A stretch of 64,000 nucleotides of DNA from Prevotella sp. P5-108. Lineage in GTDB: Bacteria > Bacteroidota > Bacteroidia > Bacteroidales > Bacteroidaceae. How positions within the stretch are numbered: position 1 is the stretch's first letter; the number at the start of each line of letters is the position of its first letter. Position numbers and translations under genes: made by a program. Of the stretch, positions 35,214 to 44,645 are shown one piece after another. Location of the stretch: assembly GCF_002251385.1 (NCBI RefSeq), contig NZ_NPJJ01000008.1, positions 62,001-126,000 of the forward strand, read 5' to 3'. The notes below the pieces were generated by a model. It saw only the letters and a program-made list of their open reading frames with translations. It was not told the DNA's origin and did not search any database.

Positions 35214-35291
35214 CACGAGCCCACGTATCATAAATCACGAGCCCACGTTTCTTATGTCACGAGCCCTCGTGCCTACTGATACGAACCGCCC
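35214..35291. repeat. 22-bp-period array of ACG...CGT palindromes (copy 2)
   Basis: Units start at 35214, 35236, 35258 and 35280, each 22 bp apart. Their 12-bp cores are ACGAGCCCACGT, ACGAGCCCACGT and ACGAGCCCTCGT, then a partial ACGAACC. The GCCGGCTCGTAAC lead-in at about 35196 is the same as in copy 1 at 6839-6916. It lies between the xylB promoter and the terminator of the GH2-like gene. Confidence 0.85.
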
Positions 35292-35324
35292 ATGGCCATC
35301 GCGGCGGCGCCCTACTTGACCGCC

Positions 35325-35386
35325 GGGCATAAAGAAAGCCATTGCACCGACCCTGGCTATGATGGTCGGGGATGGTGCAATGGCTT
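35325..35386 (-). terminator. Terminator of the GH2-like gene
   Basis: On the minus strand AAGCCATTGCACC (from 35386) pairs perfectly over 13 bp with GGTGCAATGGCTT (to 35336), with an inner CGACC/GGTCG stem, and is followed by TCTTTATG. Confidence 0.7.
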
Positions 35387-35474
35387 GCTTGTGGCGCGCG
35401 GGGGCTTAACGGCAGCGTGCGGTGGCTTGGATGCAGCCAGCCTTGTCGCCTGCTGCTGCGGCTTGGGCTGCGGG

Positions 35475-38400
35475 CTATTCTGCCTTGCCGTTGAAGGCGT
35501 TTACCTCGATGTGGGGCTGGCTGTCGCGGCAGTCTTCGTCGGCAAACTCCACCGTGACATCGCGGCTCTCGCCCGGCATCAGCGCAAAGTAGTTGTCGCT
35601 ATAGACCACGGGCAGTATCTGCTCGCCGTCGTCGCCCTTGAGGCAGAGGCGTATCATGAGTGTGGGCGTGTCGGAGGTGTTGGTCACCGTCAGTTGTCCA
35701 TGCCAGGTTTCGCCCTGTCGGCTGAAATTCTCGCGGAGCGTAAGGCGTGTCACGGGCAGATGCTTCAGCGCGCTGTAACACTCGGGGCTGGCTGCCTGTA
35801 CGTAGAAGTTGTCTGAGCGCAGATACCCCCTCTCGTAGAGTCTCAGCCGGAGATAGCCCACCGAGAGGCTGTCGGGCATGCGCACCGCCGCCACATCGGT
35901 GGTGGCGTCGGCATAGGCGTCTACCCATAGCGAGTCGGTGCGTATCACCCTGCCCCGCATGTCTATTGTCTCTATCAGCGCCTCCATGTCGCAGTGGGTA
36001 ACGGGGGTGATGTTGACCACCTGCACCTTGCGGGTATGGGCGTTGTACATGATGTGGAGCGGCTCACACGCCTTGCGGGCTCCGAAGTAGGCTGCCGTAG
36101 GCTCGAGATAGTAGTCGTAGGTCTGCCATACCATCGACGGCCATGCCGGATGCGACATCCAGATGAGCAGTCCCTGTCTATCTTGCTGCGCCGACTCGTA
36201 CATGGCGCGATAGCCGTCGTAGTTGATCCACTGTGCCCACTCGGCAAACTGGCGTGCGTCGGCAGCGGGTCCGAAACGGCGCTGCATCATATCCAGGAAT
36301 GTCGAGCCCCGCTGCGCGCCCTTCTGGGTGAAGTCGTGCTGCGCCCATCCCTCACCGATAGGCCAGAGGTCGGCTGGGCTGAGCATGCGGCGCAGGCTCT
36401 CGATGGTGGGAATGTTGGGCATACCGCGCTCGGAGTGCAGTCGGTGGCTCTGGCTGGTAAAGTATTCTTCGGCTTCGACCGCCCGGTAGGGGCCATGACC
36501 CGACACACCGTCGTCGGCAGAACTGGAGATGTAGCCCAAGCCCGGATGGAGCAGATCTACCTGGCGGCGCAGGGCACTGTCGAGCTCGGCAGGCGGATAG
36601 CCCTCGTTGCGGCCCACGTAGATGGCTATCGAGGCGTGGCGTCGTATGCGGCGGATATAGTCTTCGGCATTGGCCATGAAGAGACGGTTGTCATAAGGGT
36701 CGGGGCCGTCCCAAGGGTTGGCGAGCCAGAAGTCTTGCCAGAGCAGCAGACCATGGCGGTCGCAGGCTTCATAGAGTTCGCGGTCGCCGGTCTGTCCTAC
36801 CCAGTTGCGTATCATATTGAAGTTCATCTCCTTGTGATACCTCACCGCGCGGTCGTACTCTCTGCCTCGGTAGCAGAGGTTGGTCTCGGAGAAACCCCAG
36901 TTGCCGCCCAGCGGAACCACACGGCGGTGGTTGACAAAGAACTGCAGACGGGTGCCCATCTCCTTGTAGGTCATCTGTCGTATGCCAGCCTGGTAGTGGA
37001 GCGAGTCTATCTGCTCACGACCCTCAAGAAGGGCAAAACCGGCCCGGTAGAGGTGGGGATTGCCATAGCCCACGGGCCACCAGAGGTACATGGGCTGGCG
37101 CCGCAGTTGGGCAAACTCGTCGGGCGAGAAAGTCACCTCGCGGCTCTCGCGGGGCTGGAGCGTCACCTGTCGGGCAAAGTCTATCGCCCCTATCCATCCG
37201 CGCAGCGTAGCCACCACGGCGGTGTCGCGGTGGTTGGTGACCCACACCTTGGGGGTCATCGTGGCGAGCGAGTCGGCGGGGTCTATGCGACTGTCTACCA
37301 GCGGGTCTGCCAGGCTCACGCCGCCATTGGCACTCAGGTAAACATCGTTCCAGATGCCGGTCTCGCGGCCGGGCGTAGAGGTCATCCAGTCCCATCCTAT
37401 CGAGGCATGGAAGGTGGGGTTGTCGGCTCCCAGCACGCCGCCGTTCATGTCGGTGCTCTCGGTGGTCTTCTGCTTGACTGCGCCGAAATGGGCGGGGCGT
37501 TCCACCCTCACCTCGAGGCGGTTGCCCGTGGGCAGGAGACAGCCGGTCACATCGAAGCGTCCACGCATGAAGGCTCCCTCTATGCGCCCGAGGTCATGGC
37601 CGTTGAGGCGGACAGAGGCTTTCCAGTTGATACCATCGAAGTTGAGGAACACATGGCGCCCCTCGTACTCGGCCGGGGCGTCGAAGGTGGTGGTATAGGT
37701 AAAGTCGGAATGGAAAAACGACTCTGAAACCATGCGTAGGTTGTCGGCGTGGTTGGTATTGGGCACCGCACCTATATTAATATAACTCTGCAGGGCTGTG
37801 GCGGGCACCGTGGCAAGTACAGAGTCTGCCGCCCCGTCGCGGAAGAGCCTCCAGTCGCCTCCGTTGAGGTAGTATCGGCCGTGGACCATACCCTGCCGCT
37901 CGGCGGGTATGGCAGAGAGACCTCCGCGCCCCATCACCTGGAGTTCGCTCAGCGCATAGTGGCCCGACGGGTCGGGCTGGCGCATCATGAGTTTGACATA
38001 GCGGGCGGTGAAATGATGGCGAAGAGTCTGCACGCCACCCTTGACCTTGATGCGGCCCAGGTCGCCTATCTGCTGCCACTGGTCGCCGTCATTGGAGACG
38101 AGTATCTCGCCACGGCGGGCGGGGTGTATCCAGTGCATCACCACGCGGTCGGCTATCACCGGCGTGCCCAGGTCGACCATGAGCCACTCGTCGGCGCCTC
38201 CGGCACTCATCCACGCACTGGTATAACAGGATGAGGGCAGCGCCAGCTGCTCACGGCCGTGGCGCATGGGTCGTGCCTCGTAGAACCGCCAGTAGGTGCA
38301 GCCCGTCATGTGGAGCCTTATGCGTAGATGGGAGTAGCGTCCGGGCTTGGAGAAGGGTATCTGCTTCTTGACCAGTCGTATGGGCAGCCGCACGGGGTCT

Positions 38401-38981
38401 TCCTGCTTGTTGGGGTCGTTGCTTCCGGTGTGTCGGGTAGGCTCGCCGGGCATACCGTCGCCCCGCTCTCCGCCCACGAGGGTCCATGTCTTGCCGTCGT
38501 TGGAGGCAAGGAAGTCTATGGCGTAGCCTCCGGTGCCCCGGCCGGGCTGATAGACGGGTTCGGCGAGGATGTCGAAGGCATCGATGTCTACATCCATCGC
38601 CGTCCAGTCAAACTGCACGAAGGTATCTTCGCCCTTGACCATCAGACGGGTATGCACGTTGCCGTCGAGCAGTTTCTCGGCATCGCGGCGCGCCACCACG
38701 CCGTCGGGCATAGACACCTGCAGACGGCAGGGCTCGCCCCGGTATACGGTACCGTCGGTGACGAGCTGTCCGGTGAGGTTGGCATCGAGTGATGAAGAAT
38801 GATAGACCATGCGGTGGAGAGCCGTATTGCGGTAGTCGAAGTCACGGCGGAGCGTGGGGGCGAAACTCTCAGACTGGCGGCCTGGGTAGACACCTATGCC
38901 ACGCGTGGTCTGGCGCTGTGCATGGGTGGGTATGGCGTTGACAAACATCATAGCAACGAGTGTAATCAGTATTTTTTTCAT
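35475..38981 (-). CDS. Large secreted GH2-family glycoside hydrolase with discoidin-like modules
   Basis: This is a 1168-aa protein with signal peptide MKKILITLVAMMFVNAIPTHAQ. Two F5/8-type (discoidin-like) carbohydrate-binding regions precede the enzyme (about 40-235 and 240-340). The GH2 sugar-binding jelly roll, Ig-like domain and barrel follow. The candidate acid/base is Glu in YVGRNEGYPP (about 792) and the candidate nucleophile is Glu in HSERGMPNIPT (about 850). The SE-G-P-N context is closest to exo-beta-glucosaminidase and mannosidase branches of GH2, so beta-mannosidase or glucosaminidase activity is possible, but substrate is not settled. The ATG at 38981 starts the signal peptide. 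Single-gene unit with its own promoter and terminator. Confidence 0.85.
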   Translation of the reverse strand: MKKILITLVAMMFVNAIPTHAQRQTTRGIGVYPGRQSESFAPTLRRDFDYRNTALHRMVYHSSSLDANLTGQLVTDGTVYRGEPCRLQVSMPDGVVARRDAEKLLDGNVHTRLMVKGEDTFVQFDWTAMDVDIDAFDILAEPVYQPGRGTGGYAIDFLASNDGKTWTLVGGERGDGMPGEPTRHTGSNDPNKQEDPVRLPIRLVKKQIPFSKPGRYSHLRIRLHMTGCTYWRFYEARPMRHGREQLALPSSCYTSAWMSAGGADEWLMVDLGTPVIADRVVMHWIHPARRGEILVSNDGDQWQQIGDLGRIKVKGGVQTLRHHFTARYVKLMMRQPDPSGHYALSELQVMGRGGLSAIPAERQGMVHGRYYLNGGDWRLFRDGAADSVLATVPATALQSYINIGAVPNTNHADNLRMVSESFFHSDFTYTTTFDAPAEYEGRHVFLNFDGINWKASVRLNGHDLGRIEGAFMRGRFDVTGCLLPTGNRLEVRVERPAHFGAVKQKTTESTDMNGGVLGADNPTFHASIGWDWMTSTPGRETGIWNDVYLSANGGVSLADPLVDSRIDPADSLATMTPKVWVTNHRDTAVVATLRGWIGAIDFARQVTLQPRESREVTFSPDEFAQLRRQPMYLWWPVGYGNPHLYRAGFALLEGREQIDSLHYQAGIRQMTYKEMGTRLQFFVNHRRVVPLGGNWGFSETNLCYRGREYDRAVRYHKEMNFNMIRNWVGQTGDRELYEACDRHGLLLWQDFWLANPWDGPDPYDNRLFMANAEDYIRRIRRHASIAIYVGRNEGYPPAELDSALRRQVDLLHPGLGYISSSADDGVSGHGPYRAVEAEEYFTSQSHRLHSERGMPNIPTIESLRRMLSPADLWPIGEGWAQHDFTQKGAQRGSTFLDMMQRRFGPAADARQFAEWAQWINYDGYRAMYESAQQDRQGLLIWMSHPAWPSMVWQTYDYYLEPTAAYFGARKACEPLHIMYNAHTRKVQVVNITPVTHCDMEALIETIDMRGRVIRTDSLWVDAYADATTDVAAVRMPDSLSVGYLRLRLYERGYLRSDNFYVQAASPECYSALKHLPVTRLTLRENFSRQGETWHGQLTVTNTSDTPTLMIRLCLKGDDGEQILPVVYSDNYFALMPGESRDVTVEFADEDCRDSQPHIEVNAFNGKAE

Positions 38982-39048
38982 CTCTATCAGGTTTGTGGTC
39001 TGCGTCGGGTAGCTCGCAGACATGATGGTAATGACTAACTATAGTGTA

Positions 39049-39056
39049 CAAAATTA
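39049..39056 (-). promoter_or_regulatory. Promoter of the GH2-like gene
   Basis: Minus strand TAATTTTG, about 68 nt before the ATG at 38981; a TTTC sits at the -33 position. Confidence 0.6.
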
Positions 39057-39280
39057 CTATTTTCTGCCTATCCATGGAAAGAAAAGCGCAACTTTGTGCT
39101 GCAGAATGGCATTTTTACAAGATATCCTGGCAGAGACGCCTGCCCCTCACTGCGGAGGAAAGTAGGGAAAAAGCGAAGAAAAGTCCGGCCCGGCTCAACT
39201 TTTGCACAAAAAAGATGACAAAAATGACCTTATGCACAAAGATTTATCATTAATTATGTGTACATGTCAAGGATTTGTGG

Positions 39281-39288
39281 TAACTTTG
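39281..39288 (+). promoter_or_regulatory. Promoter of the GH3 gene
   Basis: TAACTTTG at 39281-39288, 23 nt before the ATG at 39312. Confidence 0.65.
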
Positions 39289-39311
39289 CAGCAATTAATA
39301 TAATAATGTAT

Positions 39312-41534
39312 ATGAAAAAGCTGCTAATATCGTGTTTACTCTTAATTGGAATGAACGCCGGAGCGCAGACGCTTCCGACCTATCTTGATGAAACCAAACC
39401 TGTGGAACAACGCATCGATGACGTGCTCAGCCGCATGACCCTCGATGAAAAGATAGCCGTCATCCATGCACAGAGCAAGTTCTCGGCAGCAGGCGTGCCC
39501 AGACTGGGCATTCCAGACCTCTGGACCGACGACGGCCCTCATGGTATACGCCCCAACACACTGTGGGACAAGTGGCGCGACGCCGGACAGACCAATGACT
39601 CTTGTGTGGCTTTCCCCGCACTTACCTGTCTTGCCGCCACATGGAATCCCGCACTTGCCGGCGACTATGGCGTAAGCCTGGGCGAAGAAGCCCGCTATCG
39701 CAGCAAGGATGTGGTGCTGGGCCCCGGCATGAATATCTATCGCTCGCCCATCGGCGGCCGCAACTTCGAGTACCTCGGCGAAGACCCGTTCCTCGCCTCG
39801 CGCATGGTAGTTCCCTATATCCAGGGCATCCAGAGTACCGGTACTGCCGCATGTGCCAAGCACTTTGCGCTGAACAATGAAGAGGCTTTCCGCAAGCGCT
39901 ACAATGTGGTGGTAAGCGACCGTGCGCTGCACGAGATTTACCTCCCCGCCTTCAAGGCTGCCGTGGAAGAGGGCAAGGTATGGGCTGTAATGTGTGCCTA
40001 TAACCTCTACAACAACCAGCCCTGCTGCGCCAACGACGTGCTGGTCAACAAGATACTGAAAGGCGACTGGAAGTTTGACGGTGTAGCCATGACCGACTGG
40101 GGCGTGCACACCACCACCGACGACGCCGTGAAGTACGGCATGGACATGGAGTTCGGTACCCACACCGACGGTCTCGCCAAGGGCAAGGACAACGCCTATG
40201 AGTACTACTACCTGGCGCGTCCCTACAAGGAGGGCATCCTCTCAGGCAAATACAGCATGAAAGACCTCGACGAGAAGGTTCGCCGCGTGCTGAGACTGCA
40301 CTTCCGCACAACCATGAACCGTCACCGCGCTTACGGTTTCATGTGCTCTGAAGCCCACTACGATGTGGCTCGCAAGATAGGTGAAGAGGGTATCGTTCTG
40401 CTGCAGAACAAGCGCTCGCTGTTGCCCCTCAACGCCAACGCAAAGCGCATTCTGGTGGTAGGAGAGAACGCCATAAAGCCCATGACCGTAGGTGGTGGTT
40501 CTTCATCACTGAAGGTACAGCGCGAGGTAAGTCCTCTCGATGGACTCAAGGCTCGTCTTGGCGACAAGGTACAGATAGACTATGCCCGCGGATATGTGGG
40601 CGACACCATCGTGAGCTATTCGGGCTACCGCTTCAATACAGACCTGCGCGACAACCGCTCTGCCGAAGAGCTGAAACGCGAAGCCATAGAGAAGGCCAAG
40701 GGTGCCGACTACGTCATCTTCGTGGGCGGACTCAACAAGTGTGACGGCCAGGACGCTGAAGGCTATGACCGCAAGGGTCTGGAACTGCCTTACGGACAGA
40801 ACGAGCTGATAGAGGCTCTGGCAGCCGTGAACAAGAATATGGTATACGTCAACGTATCGGGCAACGCTGTGGCAATGCCCTGGCACGCCAAGGTTCCCGC
40901 CATCGTACAAGCATGGTTCCTGGGCTCAGAGGCAGGCAACGCCCTGGCAGCCGTACTCGCTGGCGACGCCAACCCATCGGGCAAGCTGCCCTTCACCATG
41001 CCCGCCAAGCTGGAGGATGTAGGTGCTCATGCGCTGAACACCTATCCCGGCACATGGCGCAAGGACAAGAAGATTATCGACCGCGAATACAAGGAGGGTC
41101 TCTATGTGGGTTACCGCTGGGTAGACCATGCCAAGACCACACCGCTGTTTGCATTCGGCTACGGACTGAGCTATACACAGTTCAAGATAGCCAACCTGCG
41201 TGCAGACAAGACCACCATGACTCGCGACGGCAAGATAACATTCACCGTAGATGTAACCAACACCGGCCGACGCGCTGGCGCCGAGGTGGTGCAGCTGTAC
41301 ATCCACGACAAAGAGAGTTCGCTGGAGCGCCCCTACAAAGAGCTGAAAGGCTTTGACAAGGTCTATCTCCAGCCAGGTGAAACCCGCCAGGTGAACATTA
41401 CCATCGACGTCAAGGCACTGAGCTTCTACAACGACAAGACTCAGAGCTGGACTGCCGAAGACGGAGAGTTTGTGGCTCTCGTTGGCAATGGCACCAACAA
41501 CCTTAAGAACTCACTCAAGTTTAGACTTCAATAG
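39312..41534 (+). CDS. Secreted GH3-family glycoside hydrolase (beta-glucosidase/xylosidase type)
   Basis: This is a 740-aa protein with signal peptide MKKLLISCLLLIGMNAGAQ. The GH3 barrel (about 30-340) includes DDGPHGIRPN, GPGMNIYRSPIGGRNFEYLGEDP, CAKHFALNN and the catalytic nucleophile Asp in VAMTDWG (about residue 262). The alpha/beta sandwich follows with GEEGIVLLQNK and LPFTMP. A fibronectin-III-like domain ends the protein (GYRWVDH...FAFGYGLSYTQF to the C-terminus). Beta-glucosidase or beta-xylosidase activity is expected; the neighbouring xylose genes mildly favour xylosidase. A strong terminator follows. Confidence 0.93.
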   Translation: MKKLLISCLLLIGMNAGAQTLPTYLDETKPVEQRIDDVLSRMTLDEKIAVIHAQSKFSAAGVPRLGIPDLWTDDGPHGIRPNTLWDKWRDAGQTNDSCVAFPALTCLAATWNPALAGDYGVSLGEEARYRSKDVVLGPGMNIYRSPIGGRNFEYLGEDPFLASRMVVPYIQGIQSTGTAACAKHFALNNEEAFRKRYNVVVSDRALHEIYLPAFKAAVEEGKVWAVMCAYNLYNNQPCCANDVLVNKILKGDWKFDGVAMTDWGVHTTTDDAVKYGMDMEFGTHTDGLAKGKDNAYEYYYLARPYKEGILSGKYSMKDLDEKVRRVLRLHFRTTMNRHRAYGFMCSEAHYDVARKIGEEGIVLLQNKRSLLPLNANAKRILVVGENAIKPMTVGGGSSSLKVQREVSPLDGLKARLGDKVQIDYARGYVGDTIVSYSGYRFNTDLRDNRSAEELKREAIEKAKGADYVIFVGGLNKCDGQDAEGYDRKGLELPYGQNELIEALAAVNKNMVYVNVSGNAVAMPWHAKVPAIVQAWFLGSEAGNALAAVLAGDANPSGKLPFTMPAKLEDVGAHALNTYPGTWRKDKKIIDREYKEGLYVGYRWVDHAKTTPLFAFGYGLSYTQFKIANLRADKTTMTRDGKITFTVDVTNTGRRAGAEVVQLYIHDKESSLERPYKELKGFDKVYLQPGETRQVNITIDVKALSFYNDKTQSWTAEDGEFVALVGNGTNNLKNSLKFRLQ

Positions 41535-41574
41535 ACAATTTTTTATATAGGTTTTATTTTTTAGAAATGAAGGG

Positions 41575-41607
41575 TACCTTGTCGGGAGACAAGGTATCTT
41601 TTTTTTA
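41575..41607 (+). terminator. Terminator of the GH3 gene
   Basis: GTACCTTGTC (41575-41584) pairs with GACAAGGTAT (41589-41598) around a 4-nt loop, followed closely by eight T. Confidence 0.9.
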
Positions 41608-41655
41608 TACCCTAAAAAAAACGGCGACAGGCATTGCGTTGACGAGATATTTTAT

Positions 41656-41663
41656 TAAATTTG
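41656..41663 (+). promoter_or_regulatory. Promoter of the 178-aa secreted protein gene
   Basis: TAAATTTG at 41656-41663, about 40 nt before the ATG at 41703. Confidence 0.55.
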
Positions 41664-41702
41664 CATCGGACATTGTCTTAATTATTAACTAACACAAACA
41701 TT

Positions 41703-42239
41703 ATGAAAAAGAGATTATTAGTAATGCTGGCGCTTTTTACCATGGCTGTAGGCGCATCAGCACAAATCCAGCTGCTGTACACAGACTTCGGACGCAACGT
41801 GATTGACCGCAACAAGAAACTGTTCTGGATGGACGGTGACAGCGACCCCTGCTTTGACATCCAAAGCTACAAGAAGGGTGGCAACAAAGAGGTATTCGTC
41901 ATCAGCGAAAAGGAAGACAAGAACAACAAATACAAGGTCACCATCATTCTCGACAGCAAGTCTACGCCTATAGAAATAGAGTTGAGCCATCCCCGATATG
42001 GTGTCCAGAAGTCAAAGGTAAAGACCACATCGGGCGACAAGAATGCAGACGACCGCCTCTACAAGTACTTCGGCGAACTGGCAGGCTATCCACCATCGGC
42101 AACTCCGAGTGTAAAGGGTGGTGTGCCCACCGCAAAGAGCGTGAAAGAAGATGCCGGAAAGAGTGCCGGTGCCAAGGTGGGTGATGCCGCCAAGGGTGCA
42201 GTGAACAAGGTGAAGGGCCTCTTCAAGAAAAAGAAATAG
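41703..42239 (+). CDS. Small secreted protein with basic C-terminus
   Basis: This is a 178-aa protein with signal peptide MKKRLLVMLALFTMAVGASAQ. The middle (30-120) has mixed charge and beta-type patterns with no recognised domain. The last 60 residues are Lys-, Ala-, Gly- and Ser-rich, ending GLFKKKK, and look disordered. It has its own promoter and terminator. No function can be suggested. Confidence 0.75.
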   Translation: MKKRLLVMLALFTMAVGASAQIQLLYTDFGRNVIDRNKKLFWMDGDSDPCFDIQSYKKGGNKEVFVISEKEDKNNKYKVTIILDSKSTPIEIELSHPRYGVQKSKVKTTSGDKNADDRLYKYFGELAGYPPSATPSVKGGVPTAKSVKEDAGKSAGAKVGDAAKGAVNKVKGLFKKKK

Positions 42240-42264
42240 GAAACTAACGCCAGACAATATAACA

Positions 42265-42296
42265 AGAGCGGATGCAGGTGACTGCATCCGCTCTTT
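42265..42296 (+). terminator. Terminator after the 178-aa secreted protein gene
   Basis: AGAGCGGATGCAG (42265-42277) and CTGCATCCGCTCT (42282-42294) form a perfect 13-bp stem with a GTGA loop, followed by TTCTGTC. Confidence 0.85.
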
Positions 42297-42347
42297 CTGT
42301 CAGTCGGCGCACGCGGCTCTCGCGTGCGCGTATATATAAATAAGGTA

Positions 42348-43247
42348 TTACTTCTTGACGATTTTGCGGGTTACTCCGTTGGTGTACTTAACGATGGTCA
42401 CGCCGCGAACGGGCTCTGCCACGCGCACGCCGTCAAGGGTGTAGTAGGCAGCGACAGCCGAGGGGGCCTCTACCTCGCCAATGCCGTTGGCCACAACATC
42501 GTTGCTGGTAGAAACGGCGAAGATGGCTACACAGCGGTCTTCGGAAGTCTGCTCGACGGTAACGCTCTTGATGGTCTTGGTATTGTCGGTGTTGACCGCA
42601 GACTCATAGAGCTTGAAGACATAGGCATCTATCTTTCCAGCATCACCTGCCCAGTTCTTCTTGGTGGCGATACGGCCCAGGCTGGTCACTACGGCTGCCT
42701 GGTTGGCAGCCGAGGAACTGCTACCCCAGTCGTACATGGTGATACTGCCATCGGCGGTGGTGTTGTCGGTATAGTTGATGGTCACCTTGATTTGGCTGTC
42801 GCCGTCGGCGCTGGTTCCCACGACATAGATGGACTTGGCCTTGACGGGAGTCTCAAACACGAGCTCGCCCCTAACAGCACTGCCGGGAATGATGACAGAG
42901 TTGCCAGCAATAGTGGTCTTCTTGGTGCCTTTGAGCACAAGCGCATTGAGCTGGGTGGGCATCACCTTGAAGGTGGCTCCGGTGCGTGAAGACTTGAACA
43001 AACCGTCGTCGCCACACATGGCTCCATTGGTCTGCACGCCGGTAGTGAAGAAGGCGAAGCCTGAGCCGTCGATGCCCTGCAGGTCGGGTGCATCGGACTG
43101 GGTGGTAGTCTCGGTGATACGGTCTTTATCCTCACAGATGACGTCCTAGTTGAACCCACTCTTGATGGTAATGTGGGTAAAGGTCTGCTGGGCACTTGCA
43201 GCAACAGACATGCCGAACATAGCGGCAATGAGTAATGATTTTTTCAT
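42348..43247 (-). pseudogene. Secreted protein gene interrupted by an in-frame TAG
   Basis: The minus frame from the ATG at 43247 encodes a clean signal peptide (MKKSLLIAAMFGMSVAASAQ), then QTFTHITIKSGFN and a TAG at 43146-43148. The same frame continues without another stop for 265 codons, beginning DVICEDKDRITETTTQSD, to 42348. The product would be 299 aa: a beta-rich body and a C-terminal YTLDGVRVAEPVRGV-type tail like those on exported Prevotella proteins. One substitution (TAC or CAG to TAG) explains the break. It could be a recent pseudogene, a sequencing error, or read through. Promoter and terminator context look intact. Confidence 0.8.
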
Positions 43248-43338
43248 AATTGCATTGGTTTTATTATTTAGACTGACTTTAGTCGTTTTTATATAGGTTG
43301 CAGGCAGTACGCTTATGCCCTGTATGGTTTTATAGCTG

Positions 43339-43370
43339 CAAATATATGAAAAGACAACGTAATCGACAAA
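43339..43370 (-). promoter_or_regulatory. Promoter of the TAG-interrupted gene
   Basis: Minus strand TTTG (43367-43370), 20 nt, TATATTTG (43339-43346): a full consensus match. The leader is about 85 nt. Confidence 0.7.
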
Positions 43371-43406
43371 TATTCCGTCAACTATTTTAGTTTCTACCCA
43401 CATTTC

Positions 43407-43437
43407 TTTGTTCTCCGCGATAGTTTGCGTAATTTTG
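43407..43437 (+). promoter_or_regulatory. Promoter of the sialidase-like gene
   Basis: TTTG (43407-43410), 19 nt, TAATTTTG (43430-43437); the ATG is at 43459. Confidence 0.75.
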
Positions 43438-43458
43438 TGGATACAAAACATAAACCTA

Positions 43459-44622
43459 ATGAAGACAATACGTAGAACTGTGCTTCTCTTAGGGTGCCTG
43501 CTGCACCTCTCCTGGATGTGGGCTTCGGCACCCGGAGTAACCATTTGCTATCACCCTGCAAGCAAAGGCATGTATGTGGGCTCGCCCTCCATCTGCATCA
43601 TGTCCAACGGTGACTACATAGCCACCCACGACCTCTTTGCCAACGGCCAGACGGAATATAATACAGAGGTATACAAGTCGGAAGACCGCGGACTGACATG
43701 GGAAAGACAGTCGGTGGTCAAAGGGCAGTTCTGGTCGTCAGTATTCTGCATATCAGACACGCTCTACCTCATCGGTACAGACCGTGAGTATGGCAACCTG
43801 GTCGTACGCCGCTCTACCGACGGCAAGTCGTGGACCACTCCGAGCGACAGCCACCATGGTCTGCTCGCCGAGGGCGAATACCACAGCGCCCCCACTCCCG
43901 TGGTGGTGCATCAAGGAAGGATATGGAAGGCCATAGAATATGCCAAAGCACCCGCTACTACATGGCCCATGCGGTATAGCGCCATGATGATATCGGTGCC
44001 CGTGGGTGCCGACCTGCTCGAAGCCGCCAACTGGACACGCTCGGTAAACCTGCACGCCATGCCCCTTCTCAAGGAGAAGGTCTACGGATGGCTGGACGGC
44101 AACGCCGTGGTAGCCCCTGACGGCAATATGGTAGACGTGATGAGAGCCAACACGCCCAACGGAGTGACCGAGAAGGCAGCGATAATCAAGGTAAGCGACG
44201 ACTGCCGCGAGCTGTCGTTTGACGACAAAGACCTGGTGGATATGCCTGGCGGCTGCAAGAAGTTTACCATCCGCTACGACTCGCTCACCCATCGCTACTG
44301 GAGCCTGGTCAACGCCGCGCCCGAGGGAGAAGGTTCCGCCACCGGTCTGTACGTGCGCAACTACGTGGTACTCATCAGTTCGCCCGACCTGCGTGAATGG
44401 ACGCGCCACGCCACGCTGCTCGCCCATCCCGACATGAAGCGCCACGCCTTCCAGTATATCGACTGGATGACCGAGGGCAATGACATCATCTACGTATCGC
44501 GCACCGCATACGAAGGTCCCGACGGCGAACTCGCTCACAGCGGTCACGACGCCAATATGCTGACCTTCCACCGCATCAAGAACTTCAGACGACTGGTCAA
44601 GAAGAGCGACGGACATCCATAA
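43459..44622 (+). CDS. Secreted sialidase-like (BNR/Asp-box propeller) protein
   Basis: This is a 387-aa protein with signal peptide ending near WMWASA. It shows beta-propeller strands with Asp-box-type turns, such as YKSEDRGLTWE and RRSTDGKSWT, and the opening GMYVGSPSICIMSNGDYIATHD found in sialidase-family proteins of Bacteroidetes. Conserved Arg and Tyr/Glu active-site residues of true GH33 sialidases could not be assigned with confidence, so it may act on another sugar or only bind. It is 23 nt upstream of the methyltransferase gene. Confidence 0.75.
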   Translation: MKTIRRTVLLLGCLLHLSWMWASAPGVTICYHPASKGMYVGSPSICIMSNGDYIATHDLFANGQTEYNTEVYKSEDRGLTWERQSVVKGQFWSSVFCISDTLYLIGTDREYGNLVVRRSTDGKSWTTPSDSHHGLLAEGEYHSAPTPVVVHQGRIWKAIEYAKAPATTWPMRYSAMMISVPVGADLLEAANWTRSVNLHAMPLLKEKVYGWLDGNAVVAPDGNMVDVMRANTPNGVTEKAAIIKVSDDCRELSFDDKDLVDMPGGCKKFTIRYDSLTHRYWSLVNAAPEGEGSATGLYVRNYVVLISSPDLREWTRHATLLAHPDMKRHAFQYIDWMTEGNDIIYVSRTAYEGPDGELAHSGHDANMLTFHRIKNFRRLVKKSDGHP

Positions 44623-44645
44623 CCCATCCCCCTGACAGAGACAAC

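Larger units (their letters stand above)
38982..39311. other. Divergent promoter region between the GH2-like and GH3 genes
   Basis: About 330 bp. It holds the GH2 promoter (39049-39056, minus) and the GH3 promoter (39281-39288, plus). Between them TGCACAAA occurs twice (39203-39210 and 39234-39241), which could be part of a regulator site. No gene is supported. Confidence 0.5.

Noticed and set aside
42348-43247. Pyrrolysine or selenocysteine at the TAG
   Set aside because: TAG is not a selenocysteine codon, and no Pyl machinery or family is visible; nonsense mutation is simpler.
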